Notes: generated by a model not told the origin, from the letters alone. Counted from the stretch's first letter, positions 1 to 6,932 are shown. The stretch is 24,505 nucleotides of DNA from JALZAA01 sp035938395 (GCA_035938395.1 DASZGY010000006.1:1-24505), one strand, 5' to 3'. Numbers and translations are program-made.

Positions 1-10
1 AGCAATTCGT

Positions 11-29
11 CAGCCGCCGCGGGCGGCTG
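11..29. terminator. GC-rich hairpin at left edge
   Basis: An 8-bp perfect inverted repeat (CAGCCGCC / GGCGGCTG) is separated by a 3-nt loop. No T-run follows it. It could be the 3' end of an upstream gene lying outside the window, or part of the leader of the gene that starts at 44. Confidence 0.3.
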
Positions 30-43
30 ATCGGCAGGGTGCG

Positions 44-502
44 ATGAGCGAGGCGCCGCTCCCGCACGAGCTCGTCCGCTTCGCTCACAACTCCGAGCGC
101 CAGTTCGCCAAGCTGCTCGATTTCTACGGCATCGAATGGACCTACGAGCCGCGCACGTTCACATTGGAACGCGACCGTGACGGCAGTCCCGCGCAGGCGT
201 TCAGCCCCGATTTCTACCTGCCGGCGTACGACCTCTACATCGAGATCACCACGCTCAACCAGAAGCTGGTCACGAAGAAGAACCGCAAGGCCCGCCGGCT
301 CCGCGAGCTGCACCCCGAGATCCGCATCAAGGTGCTGTACCAGCGCGACTACCTGCATCTGCTCGTGAAGTACGGGCTCGAGCCACCGTCACAGCTCAGC
401 GAGAAGCTCGGTGAAGGCGGACCGTTGCGCTTCGATCTCGATGCCGCCGCCGCCACCCGTTCGGCTCGGGAGAGCGCGGGCCCGGAGGCCGAGTCGGCCT
501 GA
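44..502 (+). CDS. PD-(D/E)XK nuclease-like hypothetical protein
   Basis: This is a 152-residue protein that I do not recognise by name. Seen: the central part (about residues 50-90) contains SPDFYLP, then YIEITT, then a lysine-rich stretch (QKLVTKKNRKARR). This is the spacing expected of a PD-(D/E)XK restriction-endonuclease-like core, with D56 in the PDFYLP motif, E67 in YIEIT and the following lysine as candidate metal and catalytic residues. The segment IRIKVLYQRDYLHLL looks like the closing strand and helix of the fold. The C-terminal 35 residues are Ala/Glu-rich and probably disordered. ATG 44 follows a CAGGG at about -11, but the frame stays open to the window edge, so a longer N-terminus is possible. 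It lies 31 nt before gcvT. A nuclease or nucleic-acid-binding role is inferred from the fold only. Confidence 0.6.
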   Translation: MSEAPLPHELVRFAHNSERQFAKLLDFYGIEWTYEPRTFTLERDRDGSPAQAFSPDFYLPAYDLYIEITTLNQKLVTKKNRKARRLRELHPEIRIKVLYQRDYLHLLVKYGLEPPSQLSEKLGEGGPLRFDLDAAAATRSARESAGPEAESA

Positions 503-519
503 ACGCTAAATCGGCGGCA

Positions 520-525
520 TAGGCT
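520..525 (+). promoter_or_regulatory. putative -10 element of gcvT
   Basis: TAGGCT fits the actinobacterial TANNNT -10 pattern and lies 8 nt before the GTG start of gcvT. Transcription would then begin at or next to the start codon, giving a leaderless or nearly leaderless mRNA. No good Shine-Dalgarno sequence or TTGACA-like -35 is visible. Confidence 0.35.
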
Positions 526-533
526 GCCGGCCC

Positions 534-1649
534 GTGGCTGAAGCAGACACCGCGTTGCGTCACAGCCCGCTCGACGCCGAGCACCGCGCGCTCGGCGCGC
601 GGATGGCGCCGTTCGGCGGCTGGGAGATGCCGATCCAGTTCTCGAGCGTGCTCGAGGAGCATCGCGCCTGCCGCGAGCACGCGGTCGCGTTCGACGTCTC
701 GCACCTCGGGTCCGTGCGCGTCGCGGGTGCGGGCGCCTACGCGTTGCTGCAGTGGGCGTTCACGAACGACCTGGCGCGCATCGAACCGGGACGGGCGCAG
801 TACACGCACCTACTCGATCCCGACGACGCGCACGTCGTCGACGACATCATCGTGTGGTGGGTCGGCGACGAAGAGTTCCTCGTCATGCCGAACGCGTCCA
901 ACACGACGCCGTTGCTCGGCGCGCTCGACGACGCGTCTCGCCGTCACGCCGACGGCCCGTGCACGATCGCGGACGTCACCACGAGCCGCGCCGTGATCGC
1001 GGTCCAGGGCCCCGCCGCCCGCAAGGAGCTCGCCGCCCTCCAGTCGCGTTGGGCCGACGTTCCCCGGTTCGCGGTCCAGGCGGCCGTATTCGACGGTGAG
1101 CCCGGCTGGGTCGCCGGGACCGGGTACACCGGCGAGGACGGCGTCGAGCTGCATGTCCCGGCGCCGGTCGCCCCCGCGTGCTGGCGCCTCCTCCTCGACG
1201 CCGGCATCAAGCCCGCCGGTCTCGGCGCCCGCGACACTCTGCGCCTGGAGGCCGGCTTACCCCTCCACGGGCACGAGCTCGGCCCCGGCATCACACCGCT
1301 GCAGGCGGGGCTCTCATGGGTCGTGCGGTTCGACAAGGGCGACTTCCGCGGCCGGACGCCGTTGCTGGCCGAGCGTGAGCGCGGGATCCACCGCCGCCTG
1401 CGTGGCCTCGTGCTCGACGGACGCCAGATTCCCCGCACCGGATATGCCGTGCAGATGGGGGAGGACCATGTCGGCGAAGTCACGAGCGGGAACTTCTCGC
1501 CCGTGCTCGAGCGGGGGATCGCGCTGGCGTTCCTCCGCCCCGACCTCGACGAGGGCGCCTCGGTGACCGTCGATATCCGGGGTCGGCCGGCGCCGGCGGT
1601 CGTCACGAAGCCGCCGTTCGTGCGGCACGGCCGCGGCGACGGCGGCTGA
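534..1649 (+). CDS. gcvT: aminomethyltransferase (glycine cleavage T protein)
   Basis: T protein of the cytosolic glycine cleavage system. It transfers the methylene group from the aminomethyl-lipoyl arm of H protein to tetrahydrofolate and releases ammonia. The 371-residue length is normal for the family. Seen: the N-terminal FGGWEMPIQF and FDVSHLG signatures of the folate-binding GcvT domain, a central GYTGEDGVELHVP, the diagnostic GARDTLRLEAGLPLHGHEL segment, and a C-terminal GcvT_C barrel (GEVTSGNFSPVLERGIALAF). The start is GTG at 534, chosen because the family N-terminus (SPLDAEHRALGARMAPFGGWE) begins just after it. gcvP lies downstream on the same strand, separated by a glycine riboswitch, and no gcvH lies between them. 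H protein and lipoamide dehydrogenase must be encoded elsewhere. Confidence 0.96.
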   Translation: MAEADTALRHSPLDAEHRALGARMAPFGGWEMPIQFSSVLEEHRACREHAVAFDVSHLGSVRVAGAGAYALLQWAFTNDLARIEPGRAQYTHLLDPDDAHVVDDIIVWWVGDEEFLVMPNASNTTPLLGALDDASRRHADGPCTIADVTTSRAVIAVQGPAARKELAALQSRWADVPRFAVQAAVFDGEPGWVAGTGYTGEDGVELHVPAPVAPACWRLLLDAGIKPAGLGARDTLRLEAGLPLHGHELGPGITPLQAGLSWVVRFDKGDFRGRTPLLAERERGIHRRLRGLVLDGRQIPRTGYAVQMGEDHVGEVTSGNFSPVLERGIALAFLRPDLDEGASVTVDIRGRPAPAVVTKPPFVRHGRGDGG

Positions 1650-1700
1650 GCCGACCGTCGCCGCACAGCCGGAGCCCGCGACGGCGACAATCCAAGGAAC

Positions 1701-1706
1701 TAGCCT
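1701..1706 (+). promoter_or_regulatory. putative -10 element upstream of glycine riboswitch
   Basis: TAGCCT fits TANNNT and lies about 20 nt before the first aptamer stem, so gcvP could have its own promoter inside the gcvT-gcvP spacer. No convincing -35 is seen. The call is weak. Confidence 0.25.
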
Positions 1707-1727
1707 GGCGCGAAACGCCGTCGAACC

Positions 1728-1934
1728 CGAGCGGGAGAGACCCCCGAGCCGTCCCCGGGCGGGGCGGGGGAGCCGAAGGAGCAACCTTCCCCGGAAACTC
1801 TCAGGCGAACGGACCGCTCGGGCGAGGCGCCTCTGGAGAGCAGGCCCGGCTCGCGAAGAAGCGCGTCGAGCCTCACCGACGGGGAAAGCCCGGCCGCGAC
1901 GGGTCGGGTGAATCTCTCAGGTTCCGGGACAGAG
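1728..1934 (+). ncRNA. tandem glycine riboswitch (two aptamers)
   Basis: Two consecutive glycine aptamers. Aptamer 1 spans 1728-1820 and is closed by a 7-bp P1 stem (CGAGCGG at 1728-1734 with CCGCTCG at 1814-1820). It carries the hallmark GGAGAGA at 1734 and CTCTCAGGC near 1798. Aptamer 2 spans about 1831-1934, closed by CTCTG / CAGAG, with GGAGAGC at 1835 and TCTCTCAGGTTCCGGGAC from 1913. A 10-nt linker joins them, typical of cooperative glycine riboswitches. In this class glycine binding usually turns on glycine cleavage genes, and the next gene is gcvP, which fits. Its position between gcvT and gcvP, rather than ahead of the whole operon, suggests it controls gcvP alone or fine-tunes read-through. 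Confidence 0.93.
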
Positions 1935-1942
1935 CGGGGAAC

Positions 1943-1960
1943 GGCCACGAACCTGTGGCC
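1943..1960 (+). promoter_or_regulatory. hairpin after riboswitch, possible expression platform
   Basis: A perfect 6-bp stem (GGCCAC / GTGGCC) with a 6-nt loop lies 8 nt after aptamer 2 and about 50 nt before the gcvP start. There is no U-tract, so simple intrinsic termination is not supported. It could be part of a translational or alternative-structure switch. The spacer 1650-2012 otherwise shows only the riboswitch. Confidence 0.35.
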
Positions 1961-2012
1961 ACCGCAGACCGGCACGGCGTGGGCACGCACCGTGCGAGCA
2001 CCGGAGGAGCCG

Positions 2013-4889
2013 ATGGCAACCGAGCAGTCCCTCGCCGAGCTGGAGGCGTCCGACGAGTTCGTCGGCCGTCACATCGGCCCCGACGTCGCCGAGCAGACCC
2101 GCATGCTCGCCGCGCTCGAGCTCCCGTCGATCGAGGAACTCGTCGACCGGGCGGTGCCGGACAGCATTCGCACCCGCGAACCGCTTCGAGTGCCGCCGGC
2201 GCGCAGCGAAGCCGACGCGGTCGCGCGGCTCCGAGACCTCGCGCGGCGCAACGACGTCTTCACGTCGCTCATCGGCATGGGGTACTCGGACACCCTCACG
2301 CCGTCGGTCATCCTCCGCAACGTCCTCGAGGACCCTGCCTGGTACACGGCGTACACCCCGTACCAGCCCGAGATCTCGCAGGGACGGCTCGAAGCGCTGC
2401 TCAACTTCCAGACGATGGTGAGCGACCTCACCGGCATGGAGATCGCCAACGCGTCGTTGCTCGACGAGGCGACCGCCGCCGGCGAGGCAATGGCGATGTT
2501 CCGTCGGCTGAACCCGAACGCGGGCGAGACGTTCGTCGTCGATGCGGACTGCCATCCGCAGACGATCGACGTGGTTCGGACCCGGGCGGAGCCGATCGGG
2601 GTCGACGTGGTCGTCGTCGAGCCGGGTGCCGGCATCGCCGAAGCCGGCGTGTTCGGCGCGCTGCTCCAGTACCCGGGGAGCAGCGGCGCGGTGCGCGACC
2701 TGCGCCCGGTGATCGAGCAACTCCACGCAGACGGCGCGCTCGCCGCCGTCGCCTGCGACCTCCTCGCGCTGGTCCTGTTGACACCGCCGGGGGAGATGGG
2801 CGCCGATGCCGTCGTGGGGTCGTCGCAACGCTTCGGGGTGCCGCTCGGCTTCGGCGGCCCGCACGCGGCGTTCTTCGCGACCCGGGACGCGCACAAGCGA
2901 TCGATGCCGGGCCGGCTCGTCGGAGTCTCGGTCGACGCCGCCGGGCGACCGGCGCTCCGGCTCGCGCTCCAGACGCGTGAGCAGCACATCCGGCGGGAGA
3001 AGGCCACCAGCAACATCTGCACCGCCCAGGTGCTGCTCGCGGTGATGGCCGGTCTCTACGCGACGTATCACGGGCCGGACGGCCTGCGTCGGATCGCGAC
3101 GCGTGTGCACCGGCTGACATCGATCCTCGCCGACGGTCTCGAAAGCGGAGGGCTCGAAGTCGTCACTCGCAGGTTCTTCGACACGATCACTGTCCACGTG
3201 CCGGACCGGGCGGCGCAGGTCGCGGCGCACGCCCGCAGGCAGAACATCAACGTCCGCGTCGTGGACGCCGACACGATCGGCGTCGCGTTGGACGAGACCA
3301 CCACCCGCGACGTCATCGAGCGTGTGTGGGACGCGTTCGGTGTGCATGCGTCGGTCGCGGCGCTGGATCGCCGTGCGCTGCGCGTCATCCCGGAGGGCCT
3401 GGCACGCACGTCGGAGTTCCTCACCCATCCCGTCTTCCATCGCTACCGGTCGGAGACCGAGATGCTGCGGTACCTGCGGCGCCTTGCCGATCGCGACCTC
3501 GCGCTCGACCGAACGATGATCCCGCTCGGGTCGTGCACGATGAAGCTCAACGCCACCAGCGAGATGGTGCCGGTCACGTGGCCCGAGTTCGCGCGTCTGC
3601 ATCCCTTCGCTCCGCTCGACCAGGCCCAGGGCTACCTCCAGCTGTTCGCGGAGCTCGAGGCCTGGCTGTGCGACATCACGGGATACGACGCGGTGTCGCT
3701 GCAACCCAACGCCGGTTCACAAGGCGAGCTCGCGGGGCTGCTGGCGATTCGCAAGTACCACGAGAGCCGCGGGGGAGGGGAGCGCGACATCTGCCTCATT
3801 CCCGCGTCCGCGCACGGGACGAACGCCGCCAGCGCCGCGATGGCCGGCCTGCGGGTCGTCGTCGTCGAGTGCGACGAGGACGGCAACGTCGATTTCGACG
3901 ACCTCAAGGCCAAGGCGCACGATCACGCCGACCGGCTGGCGGCGCTGATGGTCACGTACCCGTCGACGCACGGCGTGTTCGAGCATCGCATCGTCGACAT
4001 CTGCGCCGTCGTGCACGAGTTCGGGGGACAGGTGTACCTCGACGGCGCCAACCTCAACGCGCTGGTCGGCGTGGCCAAGCCGGGCGAGTTCGGCGCCGAC
4101 GTGTCGCACCTGAACCTGCACAAGACGTTCTGCATCCCGCACGGCGGGGGAGGGCCGGGAGTCGGGCCCATCGGTGTGCGCGAGCACCTGGCGCCGTTCC
4201 TGCCCCGGCACGGCCAGGTAGGCGAGGCGGGCCCCGACAGCGGCCTGGGCGTGATCTCGGCGGCTCCGTGGGGATCGGCCGGCATCCTGCCGATCTCGTG
4301 GGCGTACATCGCCATGATGGGAGGTCCCGGCCTTCGGCAGGCGACCGAGGTCGCCATCCTCAACGCCAACTACGTCGCCCGGCGTCTCTCACCCCACTAC
4401 CCGGTGCTCTACACCGGACCCAACGGGCTCATCGCCCACGAGTGCGTGCTCGACCTGCGACCGCTGACGCAGGCGACCGGCGTGACGGTCGAGGACGTCG
4501 CCAAGCGTCTCATCGACTTCGGGTTCCACGCGCCGACCATGTCGTTCCCGGTCGCGGGCACCCTGATGATCGAGCCGACGGAGTCGGAGGACCTGACCGA
4601 GCTCGATCGGTTCTGTGACGCGATGGTCACGATCCGCGACGAGATCCGGCGCGTCGAGGAAGGGGAGTGGCCGGTCGAGGACAGCCCCTTGCGCAACGCC
4701 CCGCATCCCGCCGCCGACGTCGCGATCGACGGCTGGGAACGGCCGTACTCGCGTGACACGGCCGTGTTTCCCGCCGACGCCTTGCGCGCCGACAAGTACT
4801 GGCCGCCCGTGAGCCGGATCGACAACGCGTACGGCGATCGCAACGTGATGTGCGCGTGCCCGCCGGTCAGCGAGTACGCGGACGACTAG
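2013..4889 (+). CDS. gcvP: glycine dehydrogenase (decarboxylating), P protein
   Basis: P protein of the glycine cleavage system. It is PLP-dependent, decarboxylates glycine and loads the aminomethyl group on the lipoyl arm of H protein. It is a single fused chain of 958 residues, the usual length of the homodimeric type. The N-terminal half begins FVGRHIGP and carries the conserved GFGGPHAAFFA segment. The C-terminal half contains the PLP-lysine signature HLNLHKTFCIPHGGGG, with K704 as the Schiff-base lysine, and IPLGSCTMKLNAT at the start of that half. The frame is open from 1908 inside aptamer 2, but ATG 2013 is preferred: it has GGAGG at 2003-2007 (5-nt spacing) and the next residues match the family N-terminus. 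It ends 3 nt before the convergent RidA gene. It is likely controlled by the glycine riboswitch upstream. Confidence 0.96.
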   Translation: MATEQSLAELEASDEFVGRHIGPDVAEQTRMLAALELPSIEELVDRAVPDSIRTREPLRVPPARSEADAVARLRDLARRNDVFTSLIGMGYSDTLTPSVILRNVLEDPAWYTAYTPYQPEISQGRLEALLNFQTMVSDLTGMEIANASLLDEATAAGEAMAMFRRLNPNAGETFVVDADCHPQTIDVVRTRAEPIGVDVVVVEPGAGIAEAGVFGALLQYPGSSGAVRDLRPVIEQLHADGALAAVACDLLALVLLTPPGEMGADAVVGSSQRFGVPLGFGGPHAAFFATRDAHKRSMPGRLVGVSVDAAGRPALRLALQTREQHIRREKATSNICTAQVLLAVMAGLYATYHGPDGLRRIATRVHRLTSILADGLESGGLEVVTRRFFDTITVHVPDRAAQVAAHARRQNINVRVVDADTIGVALDETTTRDVIERVWDAFGVHASVAALDRRALRVIPEGLARTSEFLTHPVFHRYRSETEMLRYLRRLADRDLALDRTMIPLGSCTMKLNATSEMVPVTWPEFARLHPFAPLDQAQGYLQLFAELEAWLCDITGYDAVSLQPNAGSQGELAGLLAIRKYHESRGGGERDICLIPASAHGTNAASAAMAGLRVVVVECDEDGNVDFDDLKAKAHDHADRLAALMVTYPSTHGVFEHRIVDICAVVHEFGGQVYLDGANLNALVGVAKPGEFGADVSHLNLHKTFCIPHGGGGPGVGPIGVREHLAPFLPRHGQVGEAGPDSGLGVISAAPWGSAGILPISWAYIAMMGGPGLRQATEVAILNANYVARRLSPHYPVLYTGPNGLIAHECVLDLRPLTQATGVTVEDVAKRLIDFGFHAPTMSFPVAGTLMIEPTESEDLTELDRFCDAMVTIRDEIRRVEEGEWPVEDSPLRNAPHPAADVAIDGWERPYSRDTAVFPADALRADKYWPPVSRIDNAYGDRNVMCACPPVSEYADD

Positions 4890-4892
4890 GGG

Positions 4893-5291
4893 TTACCCGA
4901 CCGCGGTCGCCTCGAGCTCGACCATGAGCTCGGGGAACGCCAGCCGCGCGACGCCGAGGAGCGTTCCCGGCGGCGCCACTCCCGCGGCCCCTGTCCGTTC
5001 GCCCATTGCCGCCGCGTTCGCGAAGAAGGCATCGACATCCGTCGTGTAGATGTTCAGGCGCACGACGTTCGCCAGGGTCATCCCCGCTCCTCGCAACACC
5101 GCCTCGAGGTTGTCCATCGCGAGCGAGATCTGGGCCGGCATGTCGCCGGCGAACTGCGGGGAGCCCTCACCGTCCACGGAGGTCTGGCCGGCGCAGAAGA
5201 GCACCCGGTTGCCGCCCTCGACGATCTCGGCCTGGTTGAACCCGAACTGCAGGGACCACTGCCACGGATTGACTGCTGTGCGTTGCACCAT
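4893..5291 (-). CDS. RidA (YjgF/YER057c/UK114) family protein
   Basis: A 132-residue protein of the RidA fold, which forms cytosolic trimers with ligand sites between subunits. Canonical RidA deaminates reactive enamines and imines released by PLP enzymes. Seen: LFCAGQTSVDGEG near the N-terminus, QISLAMDNLEAVLRGAGMTLANVVRLNIYTTDV in the middle, and GVARLAFPELMVELEATAV at the C-terminus. The catalytic arginine of canonical RidA (E. coli R105) aligns with a glycine here (PPGTLLGVARL), so imine deaminase activity is doubtful and one of the arginine-lacking Rid subfamilies is more likely. The start is ATG 5291, preceded by GAGGAAG on the minus strand; an in-frame GTG at 5315 lacks such a site. 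It lies convergent to gcvP, whose product is a PLP enzyme. Confidence 0.88.
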   Translation of the reverse strand: MVQRTAVNPWQWSLQFGFNQAEIVEGGNRVLFCAGQTSVDGEGSPQFAGDMPAQISLAMDNLEAVLRGAGMTLANVVRLNIYTTDVDAFFANAAAMGERTGAAGVAPPGTLLGVARLAFPELMVELEATAVG

Positions 5292-5326
5292 GCTTCCTCG
5301 CTCTCCACCGGCCACGAACGGCCCGT

Positions 5327-5332
5327 AGCGTA
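5327..5332 (-). promoter_or_regulatory. putative -10 element of the RidA-family gene
   Basis: TACGCT on the minus strand fits TANNNT. A start about 7 nt downstream would give a roughly 30-nt leader containing the GAGGAAG ribosome site before ATG 5291. It overlaps by two bases with a plus-strand TAGGGT at 5331-5336 that faces the adjacent gene remnant, so the two old promoters are back to back. Confidence 0.3.
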
Positions 5333-5344
5333 GGGTCGCCCGCC

Positions 5345-5480
5345 GTGGCGCACCCGCGGATGTGGCTCGCGCTCGACTCCGACGCCCGCAGACTGGTCGG
5401 AGGTCGCCGAGCTCATGGAGGGCTCGTAACGGAAGGTCGCCCTCGAGCGAATGGTCGAGGCGCTGGAGGAGCGGGGCTGA
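5345..5480 (+). pseudogene. remnant of a YjbR/MmcQ-like protein C-terminus
   Basis: A decayed fragment. From GTG 5345 the frame reads AHPRMWLALDSDA. After a one-base shift the next frame reads DWSEVAELMEGS, then a TAA stop, then RKVALERMVEALEERG and TGA at 5478-5480. Joined together this resembles the C-terminal third of YjbR/MmcQ (DUF419) proteins, where a W..LD.D.DWDEVAEL...Y..VAP.R pattern is usual. The stop falls where a tyrosine codon (TAT or TAC) would sit. The N-terminal two thirds are missing. A TAGGGT -10-like box at 5331-5336 lies 8 nt before the GTG, as at other leaderless starts in this window. The family assignment is from memory of the pattern and is tentative. Confidence 0.45.
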
Positions 5481-5520
5481 GGAGAAGGCCCGGATCAGCC
5501 TGGGGCTGCGATCCTGGGCT

Positions 5521-5548
5521 AGTTGACATAACCGGGATTATGGGCGGC
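5521..5548 (-). other. dif-like XerC/XerD recombination site
   Basis: Read on the minus strand, this 28-bp stretch is GCCGCCCATAA, a 6-bp centre TCCCGG, then TTATGTCAACT. The arrangement of 11 + 6 + 11 with CATAA and TTATG flanking the centre is that of bacterial dif sites. Against E. coli dif the left arm (GGTGCGCATAA) matches at 8 of 11 positions and the right arm (TTATGTTAAAT) at 9 of 11. The GC-rich centre differs from the usual TGTATA type. It may be the chromosomal dif, or a dif-related attachment site left by an element that uses the host Xer recombinases. No recombinase gene is present in the window. Confidence 0.5.
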
Positions 5549-5593
5549 GTGGAGAGGCCGCCTGCGGCGGCGTGAGACTTCGCCCATAATCCC
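5534..5593. repeat. nested inverted repeat (13-bp outer arms, 6-bp inner stem)
   Basis: The outer arms are GGGATTATGGGCG (5534-5546) and its exact reverse complement at 5581-5593. Nested almost centrally is a second perfect stem, GCCGCC (5557-5562) / GGCGGC (5566-5571), with a 3-nt loop. The single-stranded joints are 10 and 9 nt. The outer arms contain the XerC-arm-like CGCCCATAA, so two such half-sites face each other. The right copy is preceded by ACTT, giving CTTCGCCCATAA. There is no T-run, so a terminator is unlikely. Confidence 0.75.
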
Positions 5594-5621
5594 CGCTGGC
5601 CTCATCCGCCCCGGACTGGTC

Positions 5622-6422
5622 CTAGGCCGGTGTGGGCCCCTCCTCTATGGCCCTTTGGGTCGTTTCGAGGGGCGTGTCGGGTTGGAAGGCCTGCAGCCAC
5701 CACGTGGCGCCCGCAGACTCGTCTTCATGAGGTGCGGCCGTGGCAGTCCAGGACGGGATTGCTACGTCGAAGGGTTCCTTGCTGGTCCGGCGCCGGGCGA
5801 CGTCGCTCAGGAGCTCTGTGGCGGCTTCTGGTGGGACGTCGCCGATGGGGACGACGCCGTCGTAGCGGGCGGCTCTGCGGAGGGGCGGGCGGTTCGGCCA
5901 GTGGGCGCCGCACCAGATCGGGATGCGGGGTTGCTGGAGCGGACGGGGGAGAAAGCGTGCGCCGTCGACGTGAAAATGGCGGCCGGAAGAGTGGACCGGC
6001 TCCCCCGTCCAGAGCTGCGTGACGATGTCCAATCCTTCGTCGAGGAGCTCGGCGCGCGTGCGGACGTCACTCGGTTCCCCGAAGGCGCTGAACTCCCGGG
6101 AATGGTCGGTGCCGATGCCCATACCGAGCACCAGGCGGCCGTGTGACAGATGGTCGAGGCTGACTGCTTCGCGCGCGACCTTCCACGGGCGGCGGCGAGG
6201 GAGCGGGGTGATCAAGGGCCCGATGCGGACGCGGTCCGTGCGCGCCGCGATGGCGGCCACGGCGATCCACGCGTCCACGTAGGGGCCGTCGACGCGGTGC
6301 TTGAGGTGGTCCCAGACGAAGAAGCCGTCCCACCCTGTCTCCTCGGCTGCGATGGCCAAATCCACCAGGACCGTCGGGTCGCCGAACGAGCCGAAGGGCG
6401 GCAGGAAGACGCCGTACCTCAC
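5622..6422 (-). CDS. LLM-class (luciferase-like) flavin/F420-dependent oxidoreductase
   Basis: A 266-residue protein of the bacterial luciferase-like TIM-barrel superfamily. In Actinomycetota these enzymes use F420 or FMN for hydride-transfer or monooxygenase reactions; the substrate cannot be read from sequence. Seen: the N-terminal strand RYGVFLPPFG, then AEETGWDGFFVWDH, AIAARTDRVRIGPLITPLPRRRPWKVAREAVSLDHLSHGRLVLGMG, which is the classic LLM core, and LWTGEPVHSSGRHF followed by PRIPIWCG. It is somewhat short, so the C-terminal helices may be reduced. The start is GTG at 6422, chosen because the conserved first strand begins immediately. It is the last gene of a minus-strand run and starts 10 nt after the GNAT stop codon. 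It ends next to the dif-like spacer. Confidence 0.9.
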   Translation of the reverse strand: MRYGVFLPPFGSFGDPTVLVDLAIAAEETGWDGFFVWDHLKHRVDGPYVDAWIAVAAIAARTDRVRIGPLITPLPRRRPWKVAREAVSLDHLSHGRLVLGMGIGTDHSREFSAFGEPSDVRTRAELLDEGLDIVTQLWTGEPVHSSGRHFHVDGARFLPRPLQQPRIPIWCGAHWPNRPPLRRAARYDGVVPIGDVPPEAATELLSDVARRRTSKEPFDVAIPSWTATAAPHEDESAGATWWLQAFQPDTPLETTQRAIEEGPTPA

Positions 6423-6432
6423 CGCGGCGCGG

Positions 6433-6921
6433 TCAATCGCCTTCGCCCTCGCGGCGGTCGAGCGCGCGGTGCATCACGAGCGCCCGCGCCGTGAAGCCCG
6501 ACTCCTCGAAGAAGTTCTTCGTCGCGCGATGTCCCGGGAGCGCGACGGCGTCGATCCCCGTACAGCGGCGCATCGCGCAGAACGCCACGATGTCGTCCGC
6601 CATCGCCTCCCCCACGCCGACCGAGCGGGCGCCCGGCTCGACGAAGAGATCGAGGATCCTGCCGAGCGTCTCGCTGTTCCGGAGGCGTTCGAGTGTGACC
6701 ACCCCGAAGCCGACGACCGTGTCGTCCACCGTCCCGACGACCACCAGCGCGTCATCCCGCTCGACCAGCGCCCCGTACGTGTCCGCGAACGGCTCGGCCA
6801 CCGCTTCACGTGCCGCCCACAGCGCGCCGCCCTTCATGGGCACGAGCTCGTCACGCGCGAGTTGGGCCAGCTCGGCGATCCGCGGGACGTCCTCGGCGGT
6901 GGCGGGACGGCTGCCCTCCAC
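6433..6921 (-). CDS. GNAT-family N-acetyltransferase
   Basis: A 162-residue protein of the GCN5-related acetyltransferase fold, which uses acetyl-CoA to acetylate an amine; the substrate is unknown. Seen: RPATAEDVPRIAELAQLAR at the N-terminus, VVVGTVDDTVVGFGVVTLE (strands 2-4), LDLFVEPGARSVGVGEAMADDIVAFC, which is motif A with the R-x-x-G-x-G pyrophosphate loop, and a C-terminal GHRATKNFFEESGFTARALVMHRAL typical of the last strand-helix-strand. The start is GTG 6921. It lies 11 nt after the stop of the helical hypothetical gene and 10 nt before the LLM oxidoreductase, so it is probably co-transcribed in the lnt run. Confidence 0.9.
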   Translation of the reverse strand: MEGSRPATAEDVPRIAELAQLARDELVPMKGGALWAAREAVAEPFADTYGALVERDDALVVVGTVDDTVVGFGVVTLERLRNSETLGRILDLFVEPGARSVGVGEAMADDIVAFCAMRRCTGIDAVALPGHRATKNFFEESGFTARALVMHRALDRREGEGD

Positions 6922-6932
6922 TGAACGCGGTC

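Larger units (their letters stand above)
5292..5621. other. intergenic spacer with gene remnant and Xer-like palindrome
   Basis: This 330-nt spacer separates two minus-strand genes. It holds the divergent -10 boxes near 5330, the YjbR-like remnant (5345-5480) and the dif-like nested palindrome (5521-5593). Between 5594 and 5621 nothing else is recognised. No intact coding sequence is supported here. Confidence 0.7.

Noticed and set aside
1..30. Possible C-terminal tail of an upstream gene (frame ending in TGA at 28-30)
   Set aside because: Only nine codons are visible and the same bases form the hairpin, so it cannot be told from chance.
1917..3704. 595-residue minus-strand open frame opposite gcvP
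   Set aside because: Antisense shadow of gcvP; Arg-rich with no recognisable domain or start signal.
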